From assembly GCF_009659375.1 (NCBI RefSeq), contig NZ_WJQT01000006.1, forward strand, positions 1 through 64,000: 64,000 nt of DNA, read 5' to 3'. Under the pieces are notes generated by a model. That model saw only the letters and a list, made by a program, of their open reading frames with translations. It was not told the DNA's origin and ran no database searches. A program made the position numbers and the translations under genes. Below, piece after piece: positions 7,965-17,726 of the stretch. Source of the DNA: Fundicoccus ignavus (GTDB lineage: Bacteria > Bacillota > Bacilli > Lactobacillales > Aerococcaceae). The first letter of the stretch is position 1. Every line of letters begins with the position of its first letter.

Positions 7965-8459
7965 CTATTGATTTTCAAGAACAGATTTATATCCATCTTT
8001 CGAATTCCCTGTAACTGTAAATCGATATGTCTCTCCATATTTTGCATCAATATAAATCGGCTCCATTACCTTTGTGTATTCTTCTGGATATACATTCTCG
8101 TAGTTCGGATCTACATATTTCGTTATAATTGAAAAACGGAGCTTCAAATTATTCAAATCTTCTACATTAGAAAATTCTTCTTTGGTATAATTATTAATCA
8201 AAAGCTCATCATGTTTCAAAAGCGATTTATCTACATTTGATATTCCTCCGCTAAAATCATTCCCAGCAATATCACGATCAATGATGAATAAACCAATATC
8301 TTTCTCAACATCTAGCTGTATTTCAAGTCTTATCTCATCACTAGCCACTGTCACATCATTAACCGATGGAAAAAATCGCATCAAGGCCAAGGCTGCCACA
8401 AATACTAATCCTACCACTACAATTAGCATCGTTCTTTTCTTCTTCATATATTTATTCAT
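7965..8459 (-). CDS. Membrane-anchored secreted protein, 164 aa
   Basis: A single N-terminal hydrophobic segment (MLIVVVGLVFVAALALM, residues 11-27) follows a KKKR cluster, so the product is anchored with its ~135-residue remainder outside. There is no lipobox. The outer part is acidic, ends in a FTVTGNSKDGYKSVLEN segment, and matches no family I know. It starts 11 bp after the XRE/DUF3955 regulator and is presumably in the same operon; the pair may sense or respond to an envelope signal. Confidence 0.65.
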   Translation of the reverse strand: MNKYMKKKRTMLIVVVGLVFVAALALMRFFPSVNDVTVASDEIRLEIQLDVEKDIGLFIIDRDIAGNDFSGGISNVDKSLLKHDELLINNYTKEEFSNVEDLNNLKLRFSIITKYVDPNYENVYPEEYTKVMEPIYIDAKYGETYRFTVTGNSKDGYKSVLENQ

Positions 8460-8470
8460 ACCCTTCGCAA

Positions 8471-9145
8471 TTATTTTGCAAATTCTACTTGCTCATTCTC
8501 TGTTCCCGGATTCTTCTGGATAACCGTGAAGAACAGCATTTTGTGTTCCACAACATTTTCTCCATATGATTTTGAATAGCTGAATCGCGGAACTTGATGA
8601 AAATGCGCTACAGTAACATAATCTGAAATTGTAAATAATCCAAATAAAAGAATAATGCAACCAACAATAGTTACTATTCGTCTGCTTTTCTTTATGATTA
8701 ATGTCTTAATACCGACACCAACACCAATTACTACAATGATTGCTCCCAGAATTGAATATATGCTTCCCCAGCTACTTTCGTTTGGGAAAATCGCTAGAGC
8801 CGAGTTAATTAAAAACGCCCCAAACACAATCATCAATACACTAATGATTTTTCTTTTTTCAACCTTACTTTCGTTTTTACTATATTCTGCCATCTTAATA
8901 GCAGTATCTCTTGTTTCTTGATTCATAGTCTCACTTTTCCTTTCGCCATTAATTATTTCAGGTATGGTCACTTCGTAATAATCCGCCAGCTCAACAAGCA
9001 AACCAATATCCGGCATATTATTTCCTGTCTCCCAACGCGAAATTGTTCTACCTGATACATTCAGCACTTCCGCAAGTGCTTCTTGTGTAATATTCTTTTC
9101 TTTACGTAGTTCCTTTAAGAACTGACCAATTTTTATTTGGTCCAT
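8471..9145 (-). CDS. XRE-family regulator with membrane C-terminus (DUF3955-like)
   Basis: From ATG at 9145, preceded by AAAGGAGGTCAGAGC, the product starts MDQIKIGQFLKELRKEK. It has an HTH_3 domain over residues ~5-60 (ITQEALAEVLNVSGRTISRWE), a linker, then three hydrophobic segments (MIVFGAFLINSALAI, AIIVVIGVGVGI, IVGCIILLFGLF). The C-terminal part resembles DUF3955. An upstream in-frame Met at 9202 lacks a ribosome site. A DNA-binding domain fixed to the membrane suggests a regulator coupled to envelope state; the secreted neighbour may be its partner. Confidence 0.75.
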   Translation of the reverse strand: MDQIKIGQFLKELRKEKNITQEALAEVLNVSGRTISRWETGNNMPDIGLLVELADYYEVTIPEIINGERKSETMNQETRDTAIKMAEYSKNESKVEKRKIISVLMIVFGAFLINSALAIFPNESSWGSIYSILGAIIVVIGVGVGIKTLIIKKSRRIVTIVGCIILLFGLFTISDYVTVAHFHQVPRFSYSKSYGENVVEHKMLFFTVIQKNPGTENEQVEFAK

Positions 9146-9230
9146 GCTCTGACCTCCTTTCAACGACAGTCTATGTTTTATCCTAGTAATTGAACACGAC
9201 ACAAAGTGAGAAAATGCCGTATTTCTCTAC

Positions 9231-9246
9231 TAGACAAGTCTGTCTA
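9231..9246. promoter_or_regulatory. Possible operator upstream of the XRE gene
   Basis: TAGACA (9231-9236) and TGTCTA (9241-9246) form a 6-bp dyad with a 4-nt spacer, about 90 bp upstream of the XRE start codon. It could be an autoregulatory site; no binding consensus is known to me. Confidence 0.35.
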
Positions 9247-9259
9247 CACGTATTTTTAT

Positions 9260-10201
9260 CTATTTTTCATTGAATTCTGCCGACTTCTTTGAACTATACT
9301 TTTTATGGCTCCGTGTTTTATTGCCATACTCATCAATTACAACATTACTTCGATCTTTTCTCAGTTTCTGCACAGCATTGAATATTTCTTCTGAGATAAT
9401 AACAGGATTGTTGTCTTCTACTAAATAATACCCCGAATTCTCATCTTCCTTTAGCAATTCAACATCACCAGTATATTTTCTATTGGTTAGTATATTATCG
9501 ATAGAACCTTTGCTCCATCTCCCCTTACCAGTAGGCGATTTAAATCCTAGTTCCTGCAACTTTCGTATGATGCCAACGACACTCATACCTCCCATGTAAA
9601 AATTGAATACTCTCTTTACAACGGCAGCTTGTTCCTCATTGATGACGAGATCACCATTCTCATCATTATCATACCCATAGCACTTTCGATTCATCAGATT
9701 GGACTTCCCACTAGCAACACTCTTTTGTATGCCCCACTTGATGTTTTCGCTTCTGCTTTCGTTTTCAGCTTGTGCTATAGATTCAATGATGGAAATCATG
9801 AGCTCATTATCTATTTCTCCAGAATCAAGATTTTCTTGTTCAAAAAGAACTCTTATATTCAACTTACGCAGTTCACGCAAGGATTCCAGTACTTCCACTG
9901 TATCCCTGCCAAATCGACTGATATTCTTAGTGACAACTATATCAAAGCTCTTGCTTTCTGCATCCTTCAACATTCTTGCAAATTCTTTTCTCGGTGATTT
10001 TGCCTTTGCGGATTGAGTCTCTATATAAATATCAACTAATCTCCATGAAGAAACCATAGACACATATCTAGTTAATCCAGAAATCTGGGCAAATAAACTT
10101 TCAAGTTGTTCACCATGTGCAGTACTTACTCTTGCATAGATGACTACCTTCTTCTGAACTTTTGGTATACTTGCTGGTATGATTTCTACCTTTTTCTCCA
10201 T
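9260..10201 (-). CDS. Serine recombinase, short form without zinc ribbon
   Basis: The ~313-residue protein has the resolvase catalytic domain (VIYARVSTAHGEQLES, nucleophile Ser26; ISRFGRD; SIAQAENESRSENIKWG) and a Recombinase DNA-binding domain (CYGYDNDENGDLVINEEQ, NRKYTGDVELLKE). It ends in a lysine-rich tail at about residue 313. The cysteine zinc ribbon and coiled coil found in the 520-residue enzymes of this window are absent. ATG at 10201 fits AAAGGAAG. Its element could be the segment between the rlmCD-like scars at 7.8 and 10.5 kb. Confidence 0.8.
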   Translation of the reverse strand: MEKKVEIIPASIPKVQKKVVIYARVSTAHGEQLESLFAQISGLTRYVSMVSSWRLVDIYIETQSAKAKSPRKEFARMLKDAESKSFDIVVTKNISRFGRDTVEVLESLRELRKLNIRVLFEQENLDSGEIDNELMISIIESIAQAENESRSENIKWGIQKSVASGKSNLMNRKCYGYDNDENGDLVINEEQAAVVKRVFNFYMGGMSVVGIIRKLQELGFKSPTGKGRWSKGSIDNILTNRKYTGDVELLKEDENSGYYLVEDNNPVIISEEIFNAVQKLRKDRSNVVIDEYGNKTRSHKKYSSKKSAEFNEK

Positions 10202-10386
10202 CAACACCACTTCCTTTTTGCCTATCCGGCATCATGCGAATGCAGCTATAAGTTAAATAGGCAATTATACTACACTATCGTTACGAGGTGAACCCTAAAG
10301 AGGGATCACTTTTCCAATATCCATTCCCTAGTGTCAACCCTCGGTTACGGATATGTTTCCGCACGAACGATAAGCTGACTAAAAAT

Positions 10387-10441
10387 AAGGCTTTCTACGA
10401 GGCTTGTTATACCTTTTAACGGTTGCCCACGAGAAAGCCTT
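10387..10441. terminator. Long-loop hairpin, perfect 10-bp stem
   Basis: AAGGCTTTCT (10387-10396) and AGAAAGCCTT (10432-10441) form a perfect stem with a 35-nt loop in the gap between the recombinase and the kinase operon. The gap also has AGGTGAACC at ~10287 and its complement GGTTCACC at ~10471. These may be recombinase-binding arms or a terminator. Confidence 0.45.
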
Positions 10442-10459
10442 ATATATTCAGTACTTTAT

Positions 10460-10609
10460 TTACTTACTAAGGTTCACCCGTGACATCAATACTACGGTCT
10501 CAACATGGGACGAGTCAGTAAGCTTGATGTCTTTACACTTTTTTAGGTTCCATACGTCTTTGGGAATATGTCCACTAATGGTGTAGGTATGCGGGAATAA
10601 GTCAATCAC
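10460..10609 (-). pseudogene. rlmCD-like 3'-end fragment (candidate attachment site)
   Basis: The frame reads IDLFPHTYTISG..., then DSSHVETVVLMSRVNLSK and TAA at 10460. 'FPHT' and 'HVETVVLM' are the C-terminal blocks of RlmCD/RumA-type 23S rRNA uracil methyltransferases, which are normally adjacent; here about 25 residues separate them. The 24-bp core at 10484-10507 differs from that at 19492-19515 by only two bases, both at third codon positions. It probably marks an att junction. Confidence 0.5.
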
Positions 10610-10640
10610 AATTATAATTTATTAAAAGTTACCTTCCACA

Positions 10641-11555
10641 TTACAATACAATCGACTTATAAAACTTTAATTGTAGGCTGAATTTCTCTCCTTCTAATTT
10701 GGCCTCTACTTCTCCGCCTTGTTTCTCCATCAATTGTTGCACGATATGCAAACCTAAACCAAGCTGACCATTTCTTCTACTAGAATCCTTGCGATAAGTC
10801 CGATTGAAAATATCTGCTATGTCTGCTTCTGTCAAATCGTTCGAATCATTTTCCGCATATAAAGAGAGGTAATTGTCTTCCGCTTCTAATCTTAAATGAA
10901 AATAAGATGTCGCATACCTTAATGCATTCTGGATAATATTAACGAGAATCCGTTCTATAGCTTCTTTATTTGCTAAGACATGACTTTCTCCCATATTAGC
11001 TAATTGAACATCAATAGATTTTTCGCGAAAATCCGAATAAAATAGCAGTGCTTTTTCTTCAATGATTTCATTTAAGGGTATAGATGTCATTTCCAATTTA
11101 TAATCTGCTGAAAGAATGGAAGCTAACTCGTAAAATAAATCAACTTGGTTGGTTAACAAATCAATCTTTCCTAATATAATGTCGACATACTCTTCTCTTT
11201 TTGCCACTGGTACATCATCTAACAATAATTGGGAGAAACCTTTCATTGATGTTAAAGGTGTCCTTAAGTCATGGGATATATTTGTAATTTCCGTTCTTAA
11301 TTGTGTTTCACGTTTTTCTAAATATCGTTCATTTTCTTTATAAAGATGGATTAACTTATTTATTTCCTTGGAAAACTCACTCGTTAGCTGATCATGTGAA
11401 TTTGTGCGAATTAATTCATTCGTACCAAAATGCTCATTCACATCCTTCAGCTGCCTGGCCATCTTTTTCATGTCCCAACGAATGATTAGAAGTTTATAAA
11501 TACTGAGGATTGCAATAAAGAGCATACAAATACCAAAAATCATCCAACCATTCAT
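10641..11555 (-). CDS. Sensor histidine kinase of a peptide-resistance module
   Basis: One N-terminal membrane segment (WMIFGICMLFIAILSIYKLLII) is followed by a short linker and an H-box NISHDLRTPLTSMKG (His98 counting from 11564). Next come an N-box (NIIQNALRYA) and a G-box (GQLGLGLHIVQQ). There is no large extracellular sensor domain, so it resembles intramembrane-sensing kinases that work with peptide-antibiotic ABC transporters. ATG at 11555 is better placed for GAGAAAGGA than 11564. It is the last gene of an operon with regulator 13332-14009 and the ABC pair. Confidence 0.88.
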   Translation of the reverse strand: MNGWMIFGICMLFIAILSIYKLLIIRWDMKKMARQLKDVNEHFGTNELIRTNSHDQLTSEFSKEINKLIHLYKENERYLEKRETQLRTEITNISHDLRTPLTSMKGFSQLLLDDVPVAKREEYVDIILGKIDLLTNQVDLFYELASILSADYKLEMTSIPLNEIIEEKALLFYSDFREKSIDVQLANMGESHVLANKEAIERILVNIIQNALRYATSYFHLRLEAEDNYLSLYAENDSNDLTEADIADIFNRTYRKDSSRRNGQLGLGLHIVQQLMEKQGGEVEAKLEGEKFSLQLKFYKSIVL

Positions 11556-11575
11556 TGGCAACATCCTTTCTCAAG

Positions 11576-12325
11576 TTAATCGATATCTTTTTTATTAAAC
11601 TGCCATAAGCCTATAGCGAGAAATATTATAGATAAACCAATTCCAACAAGCCAACTCTCCCAAGAAAAGGTCACGGCATTCTCTGTATAAGAAAGTGTAT
11701 TTTCATTAAGTAAGAAACTTGGTGTCCACTTATATAATTCATCTAATGGACCCACTAAACGAAACATTAAATTCATAATCCCATCTGACATTGTATAAAT
11801 GACTATGATAGTTATAATCGTATAAATAGTCCCAATCCGGTTCATCTGTAAGACATGTACAAGCATGAAGGCACTTAAAACAATCGGGAACATATTGACA
11901 CTAGCCAGCAGAAAACTGTTTAAATAAGGTTCACTATCAGTAAACAATGTTTCACCAAGCGCTCCCATCAGGATCATCCCAATCAAACATAATAACAAAA
12001 AGTACATAAAAGTAAGGATTAATTTTGACCAAAAAATCGTTGACCGGGAAATCCCAAATGATACAGACTGCTTGAGGGTAGATAGGTCTTTTCCTGTTAA
12101 AGCACTATTAATTAAAATGACAATAATGAAGATTAATACGCCCCCATTAACGATATTGCTATAAAAGAAGTAGGACGTTGCATAAGGAAAATTAACTTCA
12201 TTCTGTCCAAAAAAGTATAAGGTGAACCCAAATGCAATAATAAGCCCGCATGCGAGAAGACTCGTTAAGTGTAAGCCTGTTTTTCTTGTTAAGCGATAAC
12301 GTTCACTTTTTAAATAATTAATCAT
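11576..12325 (-). CDS. ABC-2 permease, bacitracin/lantibiotic-resistance type
   Basis: The 249-residue protein has six hydrophobic segments (the first LTSLLACGLIIAFGFTLYFF, the last WLVGIGLSIIFLAIGLW). This is the layout of BcrB/LanE-G-type permeases. It overlaps the ATPase stop by 4 bp (ATGA), showing coupling. With the ATPase it should expel or release antimicrobial peptides or undecaprenyl-linked antibiotics from the membrane. The substrate is not deducible. Confidence 0.82.
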   Translation of the reverse strand: MINYLKSERYRLTRKTGLHLTSLLACGLIIAFGFTLYFFGQNEVNFPYATSYFFYSNIVNGGVLIFIIVILINSALTGKDLSTLKQSVSFGISRSTIFWSKLILTFMYFLLLCLIGMILMGALGETLFTDSEPYLNSFLLASVNMFPIVLSAFMLVHVLQMNRIGTIYTIITIIVIYTMSDGIMNLMFRLVGPLDELYKWTPSFLLNENTLSYTENAVTFSWESWLVGIGLSIIFLAIGLWQFNKKDID

Positions 12326-13236
12326 TTTTCTTCCCCCTCTACAATGTCCAAGAAGTATTCTTCGAGTTTATATGCCTCAGTGTGGAAGGCTCTAACGATA
12401 ATGTCATTTGTGATAAGCAACTTGTTAATGGCAGCTGCATCTTTTATATGATTGTAAATGATAATCTTTCCTTCGGGCATGACATCATATTGAATAGAAG
12501 GATAATGACTTTCTAATACTTGTGCTGCTTTGGCAACTTTATCTACTTGTAAGTGTAATTGTTTTTCCGACTTTTCCTCTAATTGCTTTTTGCTGACATC
12601 TTCGGTGATAATACCTTTTTTGATAAAAACAAATCTATCAGCGATTAATTGTAGTTCGGTTAAAATATGACTTGATACTAAAATCGTGATGTGATGCTCT
12701 TGGTTTAATTGTAGTAATAGTTTCCGAATTTCGACAATTCCTTCTGAATCGAGTCCATTAATCGGTTCATCTAAGACCAAACAATCCGGACTACTTAATA
12801 AACATAGTGCAATGCCGAGGCGCTGTTTCATTCCCATTGAGTAAGTTTTAAATTTCTTGTGTTTGGCATTGGTTAAGCCTACAATTTTCAACACTTCGTG
12901 GATGCGCTTTTTCTCTGCTACTCCACGTTGCAGACGGAAGTATTCTAAATTTTGTACTCCTGTAAAGTCTGGGAAAAACACCGGTGATTCAATAATGAAA
13001 CCCATTCGCCTTCGTGCTTTGTCTAAGTGAGGACTCTTTTTGTCAAAGAGTTGGATACTCCCACTTGTCGGAATCATTTGTCCCGAGAGTAGTTTGAAAA
13101 ATGTTGATTTCCCTGCACCATTTTTACCGATTAAGGCACAAATTTCTCCTTCATTTAAGTTGAAATCGATTGATTTGAGCACTTCTTCTGTTTTAAAGTT
13201 TTTCCTTAGTTCTTTCGTTTGAATGATTGCATTCAT
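12322..13236 (-). CDS. ABC transporter ATPase, BcrA-like
   Basis: The 304-residue ATPase has Walker A GKNGAGKST (37-45), signature YSMGMKQRL (132-140), Walker B CLVLDEP and the H-switch SSHIL. The C-terminal ~80 residues form the BcrA-type accessory domain. GGAGGTTGGAAATAA precedes ATG. It is the first ABC gene after the response regulator and is preceded by direct repeats that fit regulator binding. Confidence 0.9.
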   Translation of the reverse strand: MNAIIQTKELRKNFKTEEVLKSIDFNLNEGEICALIGKNGAGKSTFFKLLSGQMIPTSGSIQLFDKKSPHLDKARRRMGFIIESPVFFPDFTGVQNLEYFRLQRGVAEKKRIHEVLKIVGLTNAKHKKFKTYSMGMKQRLGIALCLLSSPDCLVLDEPINGLDSEGIVEIRKLLLQLNQEHHITILVSSHILTELQLIADRFVFIKKGIITEDVSKKQLEEKSEKQLHLQVDKVAKAAQVLESHYPSIQYDVMPEGKIIIYNHIKDAAAINKLLITNDIIVRAFHTEAYKLEEYFLDIVEGEEK

Positions 13237-13308
13237 TTATTTCCAACCTCCATTTGCTCCTTATATATGTATTGTAAGCAAATAGGCTTTAATATCCTTT
13301 AAACAAAA

Positions 13309-13326
13309 CATAAAGAATTCATAAAG
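13309..13326 (-). promoter_or_regulatory. 11-bp-period direct repeat, candidate response-regulator site
   Basis: CATAAAG occurs at 13309-13315 and 13320-13326, so the copies start 11 bp apart on the same strand. This is typical spacing for OmpR-family dimers. They lie in the 95-bp gap between the regulator gene and the ABC ATPase gene. Confidence 0.5.
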
Positions 13327-13331
13327 ATGCT

Positions 13332-14009
13332 TTAGACTAACATAAAACCAATGCCCCAAACTGTTTGAATATATTCTTCTTCCGTAAATCTGGCGATTTT
13401 TTTACGAATATTAGATATATGGACACTAACCGTATTATCATCACCTACATATGGGCCTGTCCAAAGTTCTTCATATATTTCTCTTTTGGAAAAGGCATAT
13501 TCAGGGCGAGAAATTAATAAAAGTAATAAGTCATATTCTGCATTCGTTAAAGACATCTGCTGGTCACCCAAGTATACTGAACGTTTTTTTATATCAATCC
13601 GTAAGTCACGCCAATGCTTTTCACTTTGCTCTATTTGGTTGCTTGGAGTAACTTTTCGTAATTGTACTTCTATCCGTGCCAGTACTTCCGCTTGGTCGAA
13701 TGGTTTTGTTATATAATCATCGGCACCACCTTTTAACAAGTCCACTTTATGCATGACATCTGTCTTTGCAGAAATAACGATGATGGGGACTTGGCTTTTT
13801 TCACGAATTTCCTTAATTACTTCCTCACCTGACATTCCCGGGAGCATGAGATCAACTAGAATAAGATCATATATAACCGATTCCATACGTAATAAAGCCT
13901 CTGTTCCGGAGTATGCAGCCGTTGTTTCAAAAGATTCATTTGTTAAAATAGTGGTTAACAATAAATTTATTTCTTCATCATCTTCAACAATTAAAATTTT
14001 CTTGCACAT
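13332..14009 (-). CDS. OmpR-family response regulator
   Basis: The receiver domain (residues 1-115) has the acidic pocket ED-D, phospho-acceptor Asp53 (LILVDLMLPGMSG) and Lys101 (YITKPFD). A C-terminal winged helix follows (LTNAEYDLLLLLISRPEYAFSKREIYEELW, ending VHISNIRKKI... VWGIGFML). Regulator, ATPase, permease and kinase run in this order on one strand; the regulator probably activates the ABC genes when the kinase senses a peptide antibiotic. Ribosome site GAGGG lies before ATG. Confidence 0.9.
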   Translation of the reverse strand: MCKKILIVEDDEEINLLLTTILTNESFETTAAYSGTEALLRMESVIYDLILVDLMLPGMSGEEVIKEIREKSQVPIIVISAKTDVMHKVDLLKGGADDYITKPFDQAEVLARIEVQLRKVTPSNQIEQSEKHWRDLRIDIKKRSVYLGDQQMSLTNAEYDLLLLLISRPEYAFSKREIYEELWTGPYVGDDNTVSVHISNIRKKIARFTEEEYIQTVWGIGFMLV

Positions 14010-14079
14010 ACTATCCCTCTAGTTCACTTGTTTTTTCTATTCTACAATCAATTATTCTTTAGATTTTATCTTACCACAA

Positions 14080-14121
14080 AAAGGCCTGTATGATTAGCAT
14101 TACCTAATCATACAGGCCTTT
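14080..14121. terminator. Perfect 18-bp hairpin terminator
   Basis: The arms 14080-14097 and 14104-14121 are exact complements (AAAGGCCTGTATGATTAG) around the loop CATTAC. They lie just beyond the recombinase stop at 14129, with A/T tracts on both sides. Confidence 0.85.
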
Positions 14122-14128
14122 AATATTT

Positions 14129-15694
14129 TTACATGTTCACTTCTACATTTATCCCAGACTTAAAGGCTATTTCCATTTTCTCAGCCTGAATAGTTACTTT
14201 ATCGACTAAGCGCCTTACAAGCTTTTCATCATATAAATCTAGTTCGGGAGACTCTGTTTCCAGAAGTTTGATAATCTCTTCCATCCGATTTCTATCGTTA
14301 TCTTGCTCAGCAATTTGAATTTGTAAGGTCTGCCGCTTTTCCCTTAATCGATATATATCATCGACCACTTCATTGTAATCTTCTTTCGAGTTTGCCAAAG
14401 TGATTAAGGAATGTTGTAATTCTACTAGTTTTTTCTCAACTGTTATAATTTCATTTGGAAGACTTGATGAAATGATAAGCGAAATATTTTCTATTAATAC
14501 TTTTATAAAATCATCTTGATTACTGAATAGTTTATTGATCCCTTGAAGAACTGACTCTTTTAGAACATCTTCTCTTACTGTTCGTGCATCGCAAAACACT
14601 CCGGTATTCTCCAATCGACTGACACATCGCCAAACGATTGACCTCTTCCCTCGATTATTCCAATGAACTCTTCTAAAGATCTCCCCACAGTTATCACAAA
14701 GCACCATCTGAGCCAAACTGTGGTTACTGCTATAATTCCGTCTCTTTCCATTTTTGCTTACTCTTCCTACTCTTCGTTTTTTTAACTCTTCCTGGACTAG
14801 CATGAATAAGTGTTTTGGAATAATCGCTTCGTGGTTGTTTTCTACATAATATTGAGGAACAACACCATCATTCTTTACTCGTCTTTTTGATAGAAAATCA
14901 ACGGTGTATGTTTTTTGAAGTAGTGCATCTCCCATATATTTTTCATTCGTTAACATTTTACATAAGGAACTAGTATGCCATTTCTTTTTCCCGGCTCCCG
15001 TTAAAATACCGTCTGCCTCCAAGCCTTTCGCTATCTTATTTAAACTCGCCCCTTCTAAATACTCCCGATAAATTCTTTTAATGATTTCAGCTTCTTCTGG
15101 GACAATCACTAATTGATTATTTTCGTCTTTTGTATATCCGATAAATCGATTGTGATTGACCTGGACTTCTCCCTGTTGGTAGCGATATTGAATACCTAGT
15201 TTTACGTTTTGACTTAATGACTGACTTTCTTGTTGGGCAAGTGATGCCATTATCGTAAGCATCACTTCCCCTTTCGCTTCCATTGAATTAATGTTTTCCT
15301 TTTCAAAGAATACTGGTATATCCCGCTCTTTTAATTTTCTTATATATTTCAAACAGTCTAACGTAATTCTTGCAAATCGACTGATGGACTTTGTGATGAT
15401 CATGTCAATTTTTCCATCCATACAATCTTGTATCATTTTATTGAACTGTTCCCGCATTTTCGTGTTTGTTCCTGTAATGCCATCGTCTGCATAAACACCT
15501 GCAAGTTTCCACTCGGGATTAGCTTGAATGTATGACGTGTAATGTTCGATTTGCACTTTATAACTCGTTGCCTGTTCATCACTGTCAGTTGATACTCGAC
15601 AATAAGCAGCTACCCTCAGCTTTTGCTTATCACTTACTTCCCTCGTTCTTCTTGGTCTTGCTGGGATGACTGTAACATTTCTTGAACTTTCCAT
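14129..15694 (-). CDS. Large serine recombinase, third gene of older cassette
   Basis: The 521-residue enzyme has a resolvase domain ([14 protein letters not shown], Ser35; [27 protein letters not shown]) and a Recombinase domain ([20 protein letters not shown]). A zinc ribbon has cysteines in [13 protein letters not shown] and [17 protein letters not shown], followed by a coiled coil (about 410-480) and a short tail FKSGINVEV. All key residues are present. It starts 4 bp after the small recombinase gene. It closely parallels the gene at 23178-24746. It should catalyse att site recombination, perhaps only with its partners, one of which is broken. Confidence 0.88.
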   Translation of the reverse strand: MESSRNVTVIPARPRRTREVSDKQKLRVAAYCRVSTDSDEQATSYKVQIEHYTSYIQANPEWKLAGVYADDGITGTNTKMREQFNKMIQDCMDGKIDMIITKSISRFARITLDCLKYIRKLKERDIPVFFEKENINSMEAKGEVMLTIMASLAQQESQSLSQNVKLGIQYRYQQGEVQVNHNRFIGYTKDENNQLVIVPEEAEIIKRIYREYLEGASLNKIAKGLEADGILTGAGKKKWHTSSLCKMLTNEKYMGDALLQKTYTVDFLSKRRVKNDGVVPQYYVENNHEAIIPKHLFMLVQEELKKRRVGRVSKNGKRRNYSSNHSLAQMVLCDNCGEIFRRVHWNNRGKRSIVWRCVSRLENTGVFCDARTVREDVLKESVLQGINKLFSNQDDFIKVLIENISLIISSSLPNEIITVEKKLVELQHSLITLANSKEDYNEVVDDIYRLREKRQTLQIQIAEQDNDRNRMEEIIKLLETESPELDLYDEKLVRRLVDKVTIQAEKMEIAFKSGINVEVNM

Positions 15695-15697
15695 ACT

Positions 15698-16114
15698 CTA
15701 GGTCACCACACTTTCTATTAAACTGTAAACATATTCTGCTTGTTTATATGGGTTATCATGTTTGATATCGATAGTTGGTATAGTGAATGTGGGAATTTCA
15801 AACGGGGTTTCTTCTTGTTTTTTATTTAGTCTACCTAATTTTTTTGCCCGTTTATATCTCTCTATCTTCACTTTTTCAAATAATTCTTTTGATATTAAGG
15901 TAGGAAAAATATCCGTTCCTAAGTATCTTTCATCCGTTAATATTCGAGTAATACCGCCATGATTTCGCTTTATTCCCGCTTCCTTAGCGGAATTTGCCAA
16001 GGACAATCCTGATAAATACGCTTGAAAAAGTTGTTGCAGTTGTTTCGATTCTTTTTTATTTATGACTACTTTACCGTTTTCAATTTGATAGCCAAATGGT
16101 GTATGTGCCATCAT
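15698..16114 (-). CDS. Recombinase-domain protein without catalytic domain (older cassette)
   Basis: ATG at 16114 overlaps the stop of the upstream recombinase (AGATGATGG) and follows GGAAGAGGTGAG. A longer frame to 16186 has no better start. The 138 residues (TPFGYQIENGKVVINKKES, YLSGLSLANSAKEAGI, ITRILTDERYLGTDIFP, FEKVKIERYKRAKKLGR) match the PF07508-type Recombinase domain of large serine recombinases. The resolvase domain and zinc ribbon are both absent. It is probably an accessory DNA-binding subunit of a multi-protein integrase. Confidence 0.75.
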   Translation of the reverse strand: MMAHTPFGYQIENGKVVINKKESKQLQQLFQAYLSGLSLANSAKEAGIKRNHGGITRILTDERYLGTDIFPTLISKELFEKVKIERYKRAKKLGRLNKKQEETPFEIPTFTIPTIDIKHDNPYKQAEYVYSLIESVVT

Positions 16115-17673
16115 CTGCTCACCTCTTCCTTTAGTAATAAGCCACTTTTTAGTAAAAAACCTATTCTTGTTGGCGAGTATATACAAATTTTGTTAATATA
16201 TTCGTTAAAAATCGTTTCTTCAAATGATACAACTTCCTGCTGTTTATTGGTGAAACTTATTAGTCTTTTTAGTTCGTATATTTGCTCTTCTTCGTTGCGA
16301 ATAAGTCGCAGCAACCGTTGCTTATCCTCAAATAATTCGTTAATTTGTCTATCCATCTTCGCTTGTTGCTCTTCATATAATTTCCGTTCTAGAAATTTAT
16401 CATCCATTAGCTTTTTCAACATTTGACTCTTCGCATAGCATTCAGTCAATTGCAGTTCAATATTATCAAGTTCTTCTTCTGTATCCTGTTTAAAGCCATT
16501 TTTCACTGTTTCAAATAGCGAATGAAGTATTTTTTTTCGAGCAAATATAAGTTTATTAATCATTGTAATAAATGCTTGATGAATACGTTCTTCCCTTATA
16601 AAAAGCATCGAACATTCATATTTATTTTTGATGTGTGTTGAACAGCACCAAGCAATATATTTTCTATGCGTAGAAGTATGAATTCTCCTTTTAAAGGTAT
16701 CGCCACATTCCGCGCATTCAATCTTTCCTGAAAAAGGATAACGGTTTAAATATTTTCTATTTCCAACTGCCACATTCTTTTGACTTGCTTGATATTCTAG
16801 CATTCGATTAGCCGCTTCAAAATCAGCATGTGTGATAATCGCTTCATGGTGATTTTCAATTAGGTATTGATCAAGTTCACCTTGGTTTACTTTTCGGTTA
16901 AAATGTTCATTAGTAAAAGTCTTTTGAAGCAACACATCTCCAGTGTACTTTTCGTTCCTTACAATTCCACGTATCGTAGAACCTGTCCAATTGCCGTTTC
17001 GCTTAGTTGGAATTTTTTCTTCGTTTAACTGCCTGGCAATTCGTTCCGTTCCTGTTCCTTTAAGCACACTATTGAATATTCGCTTGACTACTTGTGCTTG
17101 TTTTTCATTTACAATTACTTGTTCATCGATATAGTCGTAACCGTAAGGTGGATATGATAATTTATAGGTCCCATGTTTGAATCTTTGCCTTATCGACCAC
17201 TTACTGTTCTCCGATATAGATACGGACTCATTTTCTGCAAGGCTACTTAAAATTGAAAGCATGAGTTCACTTTCCATTGAGTTCGTATTGATGTTTTCCT
17301 TTTCAAAATAAATGTGCACACCTAAGTCCATCAATTTTCTAACAAGTTCCAAGCAGTCAATTGTGTTTCTCGCAAATCGACTAATTGATTTCGTTAAAAT
17401 GAAATCAATCTCTCCTTTTTCACAGTCAGATATTAATCGAAGCAATTCTGGTCGTCTATCCTTTTTTGTTCCTGTAATACCTTCATCGCTGTAAATACCA
17501 ACGAGCTGCCAATCATCATTCTTTTCGATTAAAGTTTTGTAGTGTCATCTTTGGGCTTCTAAGCTAATTAGCTGTTCCTCATTTGATGTTGACACACGTA
17601 TATAGGCAGCGACTTTTTGTTTCGACTTTGCTGCTGAATATGTTGTCACATCAAGTGTTGTTATCTTTCTCAT
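16111..17673 (-). pseudogene. Large serine recombinase with in-frame TGA (older cassette, first LSR)
   Basis: The frame opens at ATG 17673 after GGGAGGTTGAG and reads a resolvase N-terminus (KVAAYIRVSTSNEEQ). It hits TGA as codon 43 (17547-17545), then continues uninterrupted to 16111. Position 43 falls in EAQR-stop-HYKTLIEKN, where paralogues have a residue before HY. A CGA-to-TGA change would explain it. The rest includes ISRFARNTIDCL, a zinc ribbon (IECAECGDTFKRR, CSTHIKNKYEC) and a coiled coil. Without read-through the catalytic serine is separated from the rest. Confidence 0.8.
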
Positions 17674-17726
17674 CCACTCAACCTCCCTTCTCGCATGTGA
17701 CATATTAGCGTTAGAACACTGTTATA

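Noticed and set aside
17312-17494. Plus-strand frames across the recombinases (also at 15291, 23977, 25493)
   Set aside because: They recur at equivalent positions in paralogous recombinase genes, so they are mirror frames of conserved motifs.
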